NCBI RefSeq assembly: GCF_024713975.1
Contig: NC_091097.1
Span: 5,182,361-5,246,360 of the forward strand
Source of the DNA: Paralichthys olivaceus
Lineage: Eukaryota; Chordata; Actinopteri; Pleuronectiformes; Paralichthyidae
Length of the DNA stretch: 64,000 nt
Direction of reading: 5' to 3'
The translations under genes were made by a program, and so were the position numbers. Below, in pieces: positions 1 through 13,339 of this stretch. Position 1 is the first letter of the stretch, and the number at the start of each line of letters is the position of its first letter. The notes under the pieces are model-generated. The model searched no databases. It saw nothing but the letters and a program-made list of their open reading frames with translations, and had not been told where the DNA came from.

Positions 1-1542
1 AATTATTTCTTGAAAAACATCAAATGTTTAAGAAAGTGAATAAAAATTGCAGGAAGATATGCCCACTGATCTGGACCAGATATTTATTGGGTTCCCCACT
101 GACCCATGCCACTTTGTTCCCTCAAGTTTTGTGGTGATCTTTCTGTGGTTTTTGGATAATGTGGTAAGAAACAGTGAGACAGGGGTGAAAACATCAGTTA
201 GTTCTTTGTCAGAGGTGACTGATGTTTTCACAGGAAGACGAGGCCGCTCTGAATTGTGATCATGGACTCAGTGTGGTGGACTGAAGCAGGGAGAGTTTTT
301 CACAGCTCAGGAGCATCAACACTGGAGAAAGCATGAACCAGAGCAGTGACAAGATCTTAAACAGCCAGTGCAGGTCCACTATCACACAGAGACAGCTCTT
401 TATATAAAGGCATCTGTTGGACGCTGGTCTCAGACTTTTGTTTTCCAGCTCAGGGCTGCAATTAATCCCTGAACCCATTCATTACATGGGGCATGTAGGG
501 AATAGTTGCCAAGTTCCTGCTGAATCTGAGCCACAATGTCAAAAGCAACACAGAGAATAAAGCTTCTATATAATTAGCTCCATGTAATTCTACAGAAGCT
601 CCATTCATGTTCCGTTTTGAGTCGTGGGAAGTTAATGAGAAAAGTTTCTCGAGATTCGAGAGGCCGCCGTCTCCCAAATCCTTCATGAGGATTCCTCATA
701 ACCAGCGCTGATGTTTTTTAATATCGCTATGCTGCTACAAGCCGCCAGTATCCCGACCGGTGGAGGATGTGAACGTCACAAAGGGCACAAATATGAGCAC
801 ATCAAATTTCCATCTTTAAAGACGACGGAACAGATGCTGAGTAAAATATCACTGCAGGTTTTTTAATTACAATCATAACGAGATTACGAATGCAGGAAAA
901 TAAAATCCACTGAAATAAAACAATAAAACCATGATAATTAAATGTAATGATAAAAAAATATGTGTTTAATGTATAGACTGTATAAATTGTCGTCCATCTT
1001 TATGCACAGTGTGAAGCAAAACCTGAATCAGGTCATTGTCATAGTCAGTTAGTTAATTAAAGGCTTTCTTTAAAAAAAGCTGTTTCCCCTCATATCTACA
1101 GGTCGTGTGCTCTATAGCTTTAGGTTTTAATTAACACAGGCCGAAAAACGGCTGTGGTTTACAACATAAGATAAACCAGCAGCAGATGATCTCACTGCAG
1201 TAAATAAAAAGGAAGTGATGAAGCTCGGTCCTGAACCAATGAGCAGCTTCGTGTATGAAGAGGAGGATCAATCAGTTTAATGTTACAGGAGCTCAGCTTT
1301 GAATGAACTCTCTCAGCGTCTGCGTTTACATGGACACCAGGATTCCAACTACTGAATAAAGCTCAGAATAAGACTGGTGTTTACATGAGCTGCGAACGGA
1401 ACATTCCATTCATATTCCTGTTTACATGTTAGAGAGCCTGATGATGATTTAAGTCAACAAGTCACTTCACTGACATGGTTTCTTTCCTCTCTTAAGCCAG
1501 GCAGCCTTCACATGTTTCTCTCCGTTTCTGTTTGTGTCTCAG
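1..1542. other. gas7 intron, no coding exon seen
   Basis: This stretch lies upstream of the first recognisable gas7 exon and is most simply an intron of that gene. I saw no coding segment bounded by splice sites that continues the F-BAR sequence. Bases 60-200 resemble a degraded copy, in minus orientation, of the dispersed repeat also seen at 3405-3745 and 57135-57475. The short open frames here have no recognisable protein content. Confidence 0.5.
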
Positions 1543-4500
1543 GATAAAGATCGAGGAGGAATACGCCAAGAACCTCTCCAAGCTGTCTCTGAGCCCGCTG
1601 GCAGCGCAGGAGGAGGGGTGAGTGCGGCAAACGTTTCGCTGCGAGACGGCTTGAGCGGTGATAGGAGATAGTGGCAATAATTAAGAGAACCCTGTCTAAA
1701 GATAGGATGCTTTAAAATAGACCCATTCCCACTGTCTGAGTCTGATGCACCATTCAAAGAAAGATTACTTGGTCTGTCACCAAAATAAAAGAGAAGTGTT
1801 TGCGAAGATCTCAGAGTCATTGAGATGAGATTTGTCTTGAGGAATCTTTTAAGATCCAGAAATTCCCTGATTATTTTCATCAATAAGAATGAGACTGAGG
1901 CGACATCCACACTACTGATGAGTTTTAGAGCTGCTCATACGGAAGACGTTTGGAGACTCTGTTCTGGTTTGAAATTTTAGTGTGGACGAGCAGAGACTGA
2001 GATGTTTCCGTCTTATCGGTTATAACTTAGCCTTCGCTGATTCATCAGGCTCTTATCACATGACCCCTCCCCCCTTTCTAAGGGAAACACCAGGCATTAG
2101 ACTCTGCTTCCAGTGTAGAACATAACAATTCATAAACTACAAGTGTTGCTGACCCTTTGCTAACAGCTTTTGTGCATCTGACAATGATACAACATGTAGG
2201 AGACATGTTGTCCATGTGAAGGAGAGGAGCTAGTATTTAATCAATCCAACCATCAAATGCTTCCTGTTAACTCAGTATGCATGAGTAGTCACATGATATG
2301 CATTTTCAGGTGTGTTGGTATGAACAGGTTTGGATTAAAGCTGATACAGAGCTAAAACACTCATGTGGACAGAAATCATTTTAGTTTTTAGTTTTCAAGT
2401 GAAAGTGTAATAGTGTGGATGTAGCATAACAGACACTTGAGGGTATAGTTTGATACTTTGATACTTTTTCAATGTCATGTGTTTGAAAAGCTATCTCTGT
2501 TCGTTTTAATTTTGACACTATCAAAAAGTACTGAAGTATATCAGCAATCAGGAGTCAGTTAAAGTACCACTCTGTAAAAATACAATCTTTTCTACTATGA
2601 GTGAATGTAACACTTCAAGTAAAGCCAGGAGATTTACTGAAAGTATTAAATGTAAAAGAACTCAACTATGCAGAAAATGCCCCAACAGTCACATTAGATT
2701 ATTATCAGTCATGCTCAGTTTTGCCAAGGACTGCAGCTAATGATTGTTTTCATTAAGGATTCATCTGCTGTTAATTTCATCTGCAGAGCGTTCGACTTAT
2801 TTCATGTTGTTGTTTTCTCAGGACTCTGGGAGAAGCCTGGACTCAGCTGAAGAAGAGTCTCCACGATGAGGCAGAGGTTCACCTCAAGTTCTCCAACAAG
2901 GTAACTGCTCATGAGGGATTTTATTGTGAAAGCTCATCCAGAACTGAAGACAATTAGCTTCTTGATGCAACTATTTTGACAACTGAGTCGATGTTTGTGT
3001 AATTTGTTGTAAATTTCATCTTCTAGGATGTGGGATAACGCTGCTTTTCTCTGTCGTTACTGAAAGTAAACTGAATAACTTTGGATTTCTGCTTGACATT
3101 CAGATATTACAGAAAATATAGAAGCTGCCACTAATGACCCAGGGAAATTATAACGGGCATTTTCCCAAATTTGTATATATTTTTAGACAAACCTAATAAT
3201 AAAATTATAGAGAATGGATAAAAAAGCCAGAAGTTGAAATCTGGGCAAATTCCCAACAAAACAAAGATTTTTAGATTGGAATTATCCGAGTTAATGGATA
3301 AAAATGAATATCAGTGTTGGATAAAACATCAGACAGTAATTTGCTAAATATGAATTAAGCTGATTACCACCACAGAGGAAGTTCTGTTATCTACTGTTTG
3401 TTTATCAGCAGGATTACACAAAAACTACTCAACCGGTTTCCATGAAAAATGAGGGGTGGGAAATGACCTAAGAAAGAATCCAAAAAATGTGGGTGCGGAT
3501 CCAGGAATATTACCTTTACTTTCTTGATCATTGTGAGATTGTACAACAATTTGTCCCATATTCTCAGAGAATAAATCATGGATCTTGATGAAAAAAATGT
3601 CTAGTGGCTGATATCTATGAACGTGTATAATTTGGTGCAGATCCAATTTAAAATCCAGATTTAGTGAATTTGAATGTTGTTTCAGGGAGAGACTGTTGGG
3701 CAGTGGAGGCAGTAACTCTACTGAGTGACATTCTAATTGAAAAATGTGATGCAGAAACAAAGGCAATGTACAATAAACACATAAACACACCACAATGTGT
3801 GTCCTGCATATTTGCAGGATTGTCTGAACTGCAAACATGTCAGTGAGTCTCCTTTCACTCCTGTGTTAAGGCATTTAATGTTTTCAATCAGCTGCATTAG
3901 TTTGGTCTGATCCACCTCCCGAGGTGATGGGGCTAGTTTTCCCTGCAACCGTGTTGACCGACGAAGATGACCCGTCCCCCGTTCTAATTACCAGCGATGC
4001 AGAAACCACAGACTGGCCTCAGACGCAGCCCAGGAGCTCCTCACTGCCCCTGTTGTCTAATTAATTAGTTAAGGTTTTTGACGAGCCCCCACCCAGGAGC
4101 ATGCAGGCTCCACCAGCTCACTCCACGCCTCGATGTGAGGGGGTGGGGGTGGGGAGAAGGTAAAGTGCGGTCCAGTCAAGAATGAGAAATGGTTTTCAGC
4201 CTGCAGATGCTGCGGCTTATTTTCTTCTCCGACCCTCGCATTACATGACATCTATACACGCCTGTCTCACAGCAGACGTGTTGACATGTCATCGTAGGAG
4301 AAAGCACACGTGTCACTGATAACATGACAGCTCTGCTCAGTTCAAGCATCCCAATAAGATATCACTATGTGACCGTGAGCCAGCGTGCAGAACACCAGGA
4401 CCCTGAAACTTAAGTAGCTGAATGGAACTCAGCCATTATTACTTTCACTAAGAGGTTATGTCTGCAGGATTACACAAAAACTGCAGAACACATTTTCTTG

Positions 4501-6369
4501 AATCTTGGTGAAAGGGTTTGGGCCAAGGAAGAACTCAAGAACTCTTGAAGTAGAGTCGTTGAAGATTCAAGATTCAAGAGGTTTTATTGTCATTGTACAA
4601 TAAAACGAAATATAGTTTGGTAGCTCTCTGCTAGCCAACAGCAATAATAATATTATAAATTAAATATCTTTTGCTGGGCCTGTTGGCCTGTATTTGACAA
4701 GACACAGAGTTACATGTGAAAGGGGAACAGAGAGAGAACGAGGGTGACATGCAGTAAAGGGCAGCAAGCCAGAGATGAACCTGGGCCACAGCGGAGGCTT
4801 GGAGCCTCAGTATGGGGCGCCAGCTCTACCAGAGGCTTTTCACTTTCTTTAACATTGTGAGATAGGGTGTTACACTTGGCCCAGCGTTCCTCAGTTTACA
4901 CCAGTGTTTTTCCTGACGGCTGCCATCTTTGTTATTTTAAGAAGATTATATTTCTGGATGGAGAACACACATGTATCATTTATCTGCAAGGGCTTCCTGG
5001 GAAGATAAACAAAAATTCAAAAACTTAATGTAGTATGTATATCTGCCAATTTATTTTATAGGTTGAGTCTTTGGAATAAAGCAGAGAGTATTTATTTTTT
5101 TTATTTTTTTCGCCAATCTAACGCATTAAGACAAAGTGAAAACATTGTATAAGACATTTCTGAAAAGAATTGATTCATTTTCAGCGGTTTCTTAAAACAG
5201 AACCTGCAGCTACTCTGATCATTTCTGTTCTCACAGCTCCACTCTGAGGTAGAGAAACCTTTGCTGACGTTCAGAGCCGACAACTTCAAGAAGGATCTGA
5301 AGAAATACGACCATCACATCGCCGACCTCAGGAAGCAGCTGGCCAGTCGCTACGCCAGCGTGGAGAAGGTACTGAGAGGTTTACCCCGCAGAGTTTTTTT
5401 CTTTGAGTTAGGCTGCATTTCAGCTCGTTTCTCTTCTGTACGTACAGGCCAGTATTTTGCATCCACAATTCAATCTCTACTAAGACAACATGATGAAAAG
5501 AGCTGCAGTGACAGACACACATCTTAATACAGAACCTGATTGTTGCTTCTCACCAGTTAAATCATTTCATGAAGGATTTTGCTTTGTTAGAAATATAAAA
5601 ATACTTTGTCTCCATCATAAGAAATGAACTAATACATATAAAAATGAGTTAAACAAACACATCAGATTAACATCATGATAAATAATATGAAAACAATAGT
5701 GTGTTAGAAAACAAATTTTTTTTATTTAAAAACAGTAATACTAAAATAAAAAACAACAAGAATTTAGTGCTCTTGTTGTGAACGTTTAAGGCCAGTGAAA
5801 AAAACCACATCAGATGTCAGTTTAGCTTTAAAGATGACCTAAAATATAATGTGTTCCAATACTATGATTACAGCAGCTTAAAATATCACAAACAACAAGA
5901 CTACCATTAGTTTTATTAATGACAAAATAGGATTCCATTGCTTCATCCTTTCTAAATATGGGTAATCGTTTCTTTTAAACAGAATCTCTTATTTTCTCAT
6001 ATATCATGGAGACAAGAAACCGTTTTTTTCTGAAAATGTAAAATCTAGTTTGGTGTAGTTTTTTTTGCAGAATCTGTTTATTAATTATATATATCTAAGA
6101 AACTGAGTTAAATGACCTTATCTATCTGTTGGAGAAAATAAAAGATTTTCTTGGCTTTTGTCAGACTACAACCTTGATGAGGTGTCTCTGTAGAGAATGA
6201 GAGAAAAGACTCAATGATGTGGATTAAGAAAAGGATGAGAGGATGAGAGCAGGATCCGAACGAGGAGATCAGTAGCCAACATGAAAAGGCAGTAATGACT
6301 CTTGTAATAGACGTAGGTCCAGTAAATCTAAGGATTTTATTGAATGACTCATTGTTTCTACGTTTGTCG

Positions 6370-6406
<37 letters not shown>

Positions 6407-9400
6407 TGTCTATGTGTCTGTCTATGTGTCTGTCTATGTGTGTGTGTGTGTGTCTGTCTATGTGTGTGTGTGTGTAGGCTCGTAAAGCCCTGGCAGACAG
6501 GCAGAAGGATCTGGAGGTGAAGACCCAGCAGCTGGAGATCAAACTCAGCAACAAGACGGAGGAGGACATAAAGAAGGCCCGGCGGAAATCCACACAAGCA
6601 GGTCAGAGGTCACAGAGTCAGAGTGTAGTGTTGCTAAGAGACAGTCGGGACAGTGCAGTTATTCAGATGTCACCAAATAACTGGTCTAAGTAGTCTGCAA
6701 GAAGAGAAAAGGTAGAAGGACCTAAACAAGCAGCAGGAAAATACTAAGGCAACACTATGTAACTTTTACTGAGTGACAGCGCCCTCTGCAGCCACACAGG
6801 GGGATTTAATCTGCTGGGCTCCGAGCGATGAAGAGTGTTAAGTAAAAAACCCTGAAACAACTGATGGTGTATATTACCCATGATCCCTGGCTTCTGAACC
6901 AGAAGAGTTAAGACTTCTTCATATTTTAAAAGTGAAATGGTTTGTAGGTGATGACGTCAGCAACTCCTGCACCAAATCTTGTCACAGCCCACTGCACTGA
7001 TCAATGCCGCTCGTAGGTACAGTTAAATGATGTCCACCTTGTAACTTCCATCACTGATGTGACCTCAAGGTTGAGCCAAATGTCAACACGGCTCACTGCG
7101 CTCACTGTGCTCACTGCCAGAGACGAGAAGGTGTTTCTGCCTCCGCCGGATGAATTATAATGAGCTGCAGCAGTAGCTTCTGCTTCATCAGGAAACAGAG
7201 CTGAAATGTCCTGGATTTGGTCGAGTGTCGTAAATTTAAAGTTTATATTTAAATAAAAATGCGTATTAAGTATTAACAGATTTTACTGTTTTTACTGCTC
7301 CAGTTGTAGCCAGATTTGAGATTATACGTGTAGTCTGTTCCAGTGGTTCACAATCTCGAAATATAACTTTATACTCAACAGCACATTTCAAACTTAAAAC
7401 ATTGAGAATAAAGAAATGAGGATAGAACAAGATGAGATTAGATTTAATAAGAAATCTAATAAAATAATAATAAGGATTGTGTTGCAATTGAAATAATAAT
7501 AAGCTTCTATTATTGCATCGTCATTACAAAGAGTCCTAATACAGATCTGTAGGGGCCCTCACTTTGAGTCCTGAAACTGCTTCTTTAAAATTGAAATTGA
7601 GAAGCGTTTCAGCCATTTTGGCCTCAGTTGATTCAGAGATACTAGTTTCATTTCAATTATATTATATTATTTTATAAAAGTATAAAGCAGAAAAAAGGAA
7701 AAACTCGAGTAAAATATATCTCAAAATTATACTTAAGCACAGTGGTTGAGTAAATGTGTTCACTTCCAGTACATTGTTTTCTTGATGTCATATTGAAATA
7801 AATAATGATTGTCAGTAATGTTGCTTATTGTGGTTCTAAGAGATTGAAATGGAGCTGTGGAAACTCCAGTGACCTCTGGATATTTACAATGATTTACAAA
7901 TACTTCATATGAATACATTTAAACAGTTAAACTTTATTATTACTGTAAACCAAAGTAACACTACAAGTCACCTACTATGATGGAACAAACTCTTTGATGA
8001 GTGACATGTGAGCGCCCTCTTCTGGATTTTACTCCATGTGCATCAAAAGGTGATTTGTAAAAAGAAACTTCCCCTGTAAACTCTGATTGCTTCCCCCCTG
8101 GCGGACTCAACGGACCACTGACCTCTCACGTTCTCATCTGTTCTCTCCAGGGGACGACCTGATGCGCTGCGTGGACCTGTACAACCAAACCCAGTGCAAA
8201 TGGTTTGAAGAGATGGTCACCACCAGCATGGTAAAACAAATGTCTTTATAAAAAAATAACTCACGTCAAATGTTATTATTTCATTAATTTAGAGTTTATT
8301 ATGAAGTAAAAATAATTCTCAAATAATTAAATGTTTTCCACTGAACAAAGGACTCGTTCATTGTTTATCTGTATCTGAGAATGATGTTAAATGTTAGATG
8401 ATATAGATGGTGTGAATTTGTATTTCTGTGGTAAGAACAAAATACTCCTACTACTGCATTAATACACATTGTTCCTGCATCACCTGTAAGACATTCAATA
8501 AGTCTCATTTGGTATAATAACGTTATATTATTATTATTAATAATATACATTTATTTATTAAACTTGCAAACAGAGTTAGTGTCACAGGAACAACGGTTGC
8601 TTCATTATATCTGAGTAAACTATGTTTTAATAAGGTCTGAAATTTAAAAAATATATATATTGAGTAGTTTTTTTTGAAGGAGGTGAAGTTGATCCGTTTC
8701 TGTATGTTCCTCTTCAGGAGCTGGAGAAACTGGAGGTGGAACGAATCGAGTGGATTCAGCAGCATTTACGTCAGTACACGACTCTGCGACACGAAACAGA
8801 CATGTTCAATCAGAGTGTGAGTCTCTCTATTTTTCTGCATTTTACTTTGAACTGACTTTGTAATCACTGAAGAGAGGTATGCTAACCTTTCTCAGTGTTT
8901 CAGTAAAATCACTGGTCTTTCCAATACCTTCAGACTGTGTAATAGTTGAGCCCGACTAATACATTTTATCACAAATAACTTTTTTTTTAAATGGAGAATA
9001 TAAACATATTTGACTCTGAGAGGCTAATATAACTGATAAATCAGTCAGGCTCTATTTAATAGTCTCAAAAATATTATAACTTTTCATAAAATAACATTAT
9101 GTGGGCAGGTTTATTTTCCACGACAATTGATTTTTTGAAACTAATTTAAAAACAATATATGATATTAATATTTTCTATAAGAGGGATATCTTCAAATCAG
9201 TTAATAACCTTAACTGAAAACTGAAAACCTGAATGCTGTGTGCTCGGAGAGGTAACTCTGTCAACACACATGAATGATTTATGTATTTTTTCAGATTAAG
9301 AGTGACCTAAGCTTTTTGAGGGTATCATCATCTCTGATGTTCGTCTCCTGTAAATATCCATAAATCTGCCTGGGAAATCTTAAAAAAAAGATGCACCTCT

Positions 9401-10892
9401 GCAGAGCACACCTGCAGAGCTAGCCTGAGATTCCTTACATTCTGTAGTCTGCTGCAGGATCACAGTGATAGCTGTCGGTATATATCCCTCACTAAACTAC
9501 AAACAGGAGCTTCTAATAGGTAATTCAGCTTCATTTATTGACATGAATTTGGCAAAATGTGAATAAATGCAGGCTAATATAAGTAGTGAGCATAGACTGT
9601 ATCTCTTAAAATTTCCTTTAAACATTTTTATTTTTTTCTTATTTCCACACAGGCAACATCATTTACTCAACTCTTTATCTGCATTTCATCAATTGCTCCA
9701 TAAACTTAGCAAACTGCTATTAGGTTTACAAGTGATTTCAATGTGTCGATGATGATGAATATAGATGTAGAGACAGATTCAGCCATCGCTGTTCATCTGT
9801 CAGACGTTCATCCAACACACTCGCTGTCATCACTCGGTGCCTCAGTGAAACCCACCCAGACGCTCTGCTCGTCGAGACGGGGGTGTCGAGTAAACCCTGC
9901 AAATCTAAGGAGACATATGGTGTCAGCGCTGAGGGAAGATAACATAACCATGAGGGTGTTTTTCTGTGTGCCGCCTGACAAGATGAATTACTCAGAGATG
10001 ATACGCTCACTACAGATCAACTTAAATGGATGAACTGCTAGTAGAGTGTACATATATCTCTTTCGAATAAAGAAAATATGACTCTAATACTTTTAGTAAT
10101 GCTCGAAAACTGAAAGGGTACAGCATCGGGATGGAAATGTATTAAGACACTCTATAAGAAAATATGACACTCAAACTCTCAGATGAAAGCTGGAGGAGTG
10201 AAGTCATTAACGTGGATTATCAGCCTTTTAAAGTAAAGCAGCCTTATGCAGCATTATGGCACACTATGGATTTGACAGCTGAAGTCAAAGGCAAGTCATA
10301 TATTGAATTAGACAATATATCAACCATATTAACATCCGTTGAAACATGACTCTGTGTAATTAATTGTTGGAGTTAGTGTTCTATATCTGCCTTTATAAAC
10401 AAATAAGCAAGTCTATGTGCTAAGCTAAGCTAACTCAAATAATAATAATAATAATAATTATATTTCTCATAATGTCAAACTGATCATTTCATCCCTAAAG
10501 AGTCCCACTTAGACTGTGTATATAAATGGCCAGAACAACAGCTTCCTGAAAGTGAAGTTCGCCCCCTGGTGGCTGGCTTTAGTATAGGTCCCATAAACCC
10601 TGTCTCCACCACGTTAGCAAATGGGACATGATGGACCAAGTTTTTTGATGTTTTCTGTCATTTTAGGTAGCTCTTATCACACTGATGTTAAAGTGTTCAT
10701 GTCTCTGATAAGTTTTTGCTTTAAGTATTTATTTGATTATATATAATGTTGATCATTTTACTGTTTGTGTATCTGTAGACGGTGGAGCCAGTCGACCAGC
10801 TGCTGCAGAACGTGGATCCAGCCAAAGACAGAGAGCTGTGGGTGAAGGAGAATAAAACTGGCGAGGTTAGACCTGTGGATATGGACATTTGA
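1543..10892 (+). CDS. gas7: GAS7, 3' part (F-BAR domain exons)
   Basis: Growth arrest-specific 7 is a PCH/F-BAR protein that binds actin and curved membranes and acts in neurite outgrowth and phagocytosis. Seven coding exons are visible: 1543-1617, 2822-2900, 5237-5368, 6478-6601, 8151-8230, 8718-8816 and 10779-10892. All have AG/GT borders and join in frame to about 233 C-terminal residues. They read through the coiled F-BAR helices, with motifs EEEYAKNLSKL, KKYDHHIADLRKQLASRY, NKTEEDIKKARRKSTQAGDD and RHETDMFNQS, and stop after RPVDMDI, very close to the vertebrate GAS7 end as I recall it. The SH3 and WW parts and the first F-BAR residues must lie left of the window. The exon at 6478 is preceded by a GT microsatellite instead of an ordinary pyrimidine tract. 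Confidence 0.95.
3405..3745 (+). repeat. dispersed repeat family R1, copy in gas7 intron
   Basis: This copy starts with a GCAGGATTACACAAAAACTA segment, continues through a 'ggtgcggatccagg' part and ends near CTACTGAGTGACATTCTA. The same succession of segments occurs at 57135-57475, and partial or inverted versions lie at 60-200, 4448-4935, 12240-12545 and 51300-51620. It is a dispersed element common in fish genomes. I cannot assign its class from sequence alone. Confidence 0.6.
4448..4935 (+). repeat. R1 repeat copy interrupted by a nested SINE-like insertion
   Basis: The R1 sequence runs from the GCAGGATTACACAAAAACTG segment at 4463 to about 4560. It appears to resume at about 4840 with CTTTAACATTGTGAGATAGG. 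The 280 bases between hold an AT-rich piece and then a segment whose reverse complement has a tRNA-like A-box (TGGTAGAGCTGG) and a degraded B-box (AGGTTCATCTC). The simplest reading is a tRNA-derived SINE in minus orientation inserted into an older R1 copy. Confidence 0.45.
6371..6475 (+). repeat. GT microsatellite at a gas7 3' splice site
   Basis: A run of about 17 GT units is followed by blocks of GTCTGTCTAT and more GT runs, ending in GTGTGTAG directly before the exon at 6478. It is both a simple repeat and the 3' end of the intron. The complementary strand gives long CA/ACAC open frames that are not genes. Confidence 0.95.
6746..6800 (+). repeat. end of a TTAA-type inverted-repeat element (R3 family fragment)
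   Basis: GGCAACACTATGTAACTTTT resembles the terminal repeat of the 952-bp element at 54453-55404 and the partial copy at 34719. The following bases differ, so this is probably a related subfamily or a truncated copy. No matching right end was identified nearby. Confidence 0.4.
10495..10720 (+). repeat. dispersed repeat family R2, copy 1
   Basis: This copy contains CCCCCTGGTGGCTGGCTTTA, then a 'cataaaccctgtctccaccacgttagc' type segment and GGGACATGATGGACCAAG. The same order of segments recurs at 41230-41620 (+), and in reverse at 29390-29780, 31010-31330 and 53120-53460. It lies in the last gas7 intron, just upstream of the final exon. Confidence 0.6.
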
Positions 10893-11579
10893 AACCATGG
10901 TGACCTGGGATCAGTCCCACGATCTGTCTTCAGTATTATATAACACAGCGTCCCAGAACATTTCTAACACCACTGGTCCAGGGACGGTGCATGTTCAGAC
11001 CACAGAGGTCTGCTCATCCTCTCTCTGACTGGAGTAACAGGGGGAAAGGTTCATACTTACAACACAGTCTGAGGCCAGGAAACAGTTACAGATCAAACTA
11101 CCAGCATGTTCCTTCTAAATTTTAACCCTATCATAATCAACATTAGCTTACTGAATGCCATCTAACTTACTCTGCTGTTTACCTGTTGTAAAGTTGAAAC
11201 TATTAAAAAATATATATGTATTTTGAATTGTTAAGTTTAGCTTCAATCAACACTTTCACAGTTTGAGTAAACCAAACAAAAATAAGTCTTATTATTGATA
11301 TTGCCCTTTATTTTAGATACAGATATTAACGCATATGGAGACCGTCGAATGAATATGATATATTTTCATATTTTGCTGGTTCTTTTTGGTGGAAATGCAT
11401 GTTTTGAATATCTTGCCTTCACTGTATATGGAGAGCTGCACAATTTGTGGAACCATGATGGTTGTTTTGGTATAGTCATTGAATTTACACAAGGTTTTCT
11501 GTATTTTGAAAGTGGCAGAATCAATTCTCAGACAAAAAATTGACTTCAAGTGTACAGAGTTAATATCCAGTAACCTCAA

Positions 11580-11609
11580 TACACGCACACACACACACAC
11601 ACACACACA
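11580..11609 (+). repeat. CA microsatellite
   Basis: A short (CA)n tract lies downstream of gas7, directly visible in the sequence. Confidence 0.95.
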
Positions 11610-12239
11610 GTGTTTTGGAAAGTGAATTTGATTATGCTTACCACATGTCCCAACAGGTAGTTGATCTAGATTTAGGCCAGGATCTTTTTTGGATCAGTCC
11701 GGAGTAAAAAGGTGGTCCAAGTTACACTGAAACACCTTTTAGTGCCTAATGGTTATATACCTGGAATGTCCTTAATATATTCTACTCTGCATCAGTGTAC
11801 ATTTGTACATACAGGCTAGATGTATTTTGCTGTCAAATGTTTAACGGGCCGCAGATATTCGGGGCCGCTGAGGTGTTTGTACTGTACAATGTTGTTTGTT
11901 TTATTTTTGGTAAATGTACAGAGAATATCTTTATGGTAGTGTTCAATAAAAGGCGTGACATGCAGCAGGAAGCAAAATTGACCAAATTAGAGAGAAGTTC
12001 AGGGTTAGGGTTAGTGATTTCTTTTAATTGGATCTATCCAGTGGAGCAAAAGCCAGCTGACTCATCCCAGTTGCAAAAATGCAGCTAAAACACATTTGAT
12101 CAAATACTGCATGTACACTATATGTCTGTGTTTATAAGTAAGTGTGTCTGTCTATCTGTCTCTGTCTTAACATTTTTTGTGGTCTAACTGCTTTGGATTT
12201 ATTTTATCACCTTTCTGAAGCCGCTCATTTCAATTTTTC

Positions 12240-12545
12240 AAAAGGTTGAGTCCATACCTCCGCCAAGGAGCAACAATCCCCCTATGAAACCATATTTCCA
12301 TTCACTAGATCCAGTTTTGTTTTTTTATTGCACATGGATGTGTCTAATTTCTTTCATTATTCTTCTCAGAGAATCTGTTGAAAATGTTGGATTTCGCAAT
12401 GTTAAAGACAATGAGAATAAATTCCTGCATCTGCCCCCTGATCCCACACCGAAATCCCCTGGGTCATGCCCCGCCCCTCCACAAAATTGACTGGAAATTG
12501 GTTTAGTAGTTTTGGCATAATCCTTTTAACAGACAAGCGTCCTAT
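12240..12545 (-). repeat. dispersed repeat family R1, minus-oriented fragment
   Basis: The right part reads, in reverse complement, like the start of R1: a Lys-codon-rich 'cctaaaccaatttcc' segment, a 'gggcatgacccaggg' type segment and a 'gatcaggggg' segment, in the expected order. The left edge has CCTCCGCCAAGGAG, typical of the other end of this family. It is degraded. Confidence 0.45.
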
Positions 12546-13339
12546 TCGGCAGAGGTAAAGATTTGAATTATAATTTTCAATCAAGGCACAAGAAATAAAA
12601 TGCTTACCTGCCTTCTCAACAACACACTGATCATTTTCTTTTCAGGAAATTAAGAAAAGTTATTCGAATCAGACGGATTCTGTTTGTTCAGACTTTTGTT
12701 TTCATCCAACCAGCTTTGTGAGCAGGCTTCAAATAGCTGATGTGTGTCGTAGAGGTTTTATCAGTGTGTGTCAATATTGTGCACTAAATGTAACAAGTTA
12801 TGTTCCAACTAAATGTTCTTGACAAGAATGGACAATTTCACGATGACGTAACTTTTGAGTTAACTGCCCCTCTGTGGTGAACATTTTCATAACGTGCATT
12901 AAACCCGATGTTCCTGATGTTTTGAGAATGTTTGATCATAGGTGACCTCTGTCCAGATGTTGTACTGTGGAATGCAGTGTCCAAAATAAAATAATCTCCT
13001 CTTTGAAAATTAAATATCACGGTATGTCATTATGTAACTGTACTCAGAGTTTGGGATTTTAGAAAATGGGCAGTTATACTTTCATGTTTATCAACCATTG
13101 TATTAAGTGCACACACCACCTAACCCTCAGCTGAGGCTTATGACCTTTTGGTCGGCTTACAAGCTCACCAAACACCACTGGATCCCATCCAGGACTTACT
13201 GGGAGGGAAGACAGGGCAGGTGGATGGACGCTGTGTTCAGTATGTAATCAGAACATGTATTACCCTGAGCAAAAGTGAGATTATGTAAAGTCAACTATTC
13301 ATTCTGCGCAGCACGACACTAATGTGCTAAAACCAAAAT

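Noticed and set aside
6108-6597. Long minus-strand frames rich in His-Thr repeats
   Set aside because: They are translations of the GT microsatellite and the reverse strand of a gas7 exon.
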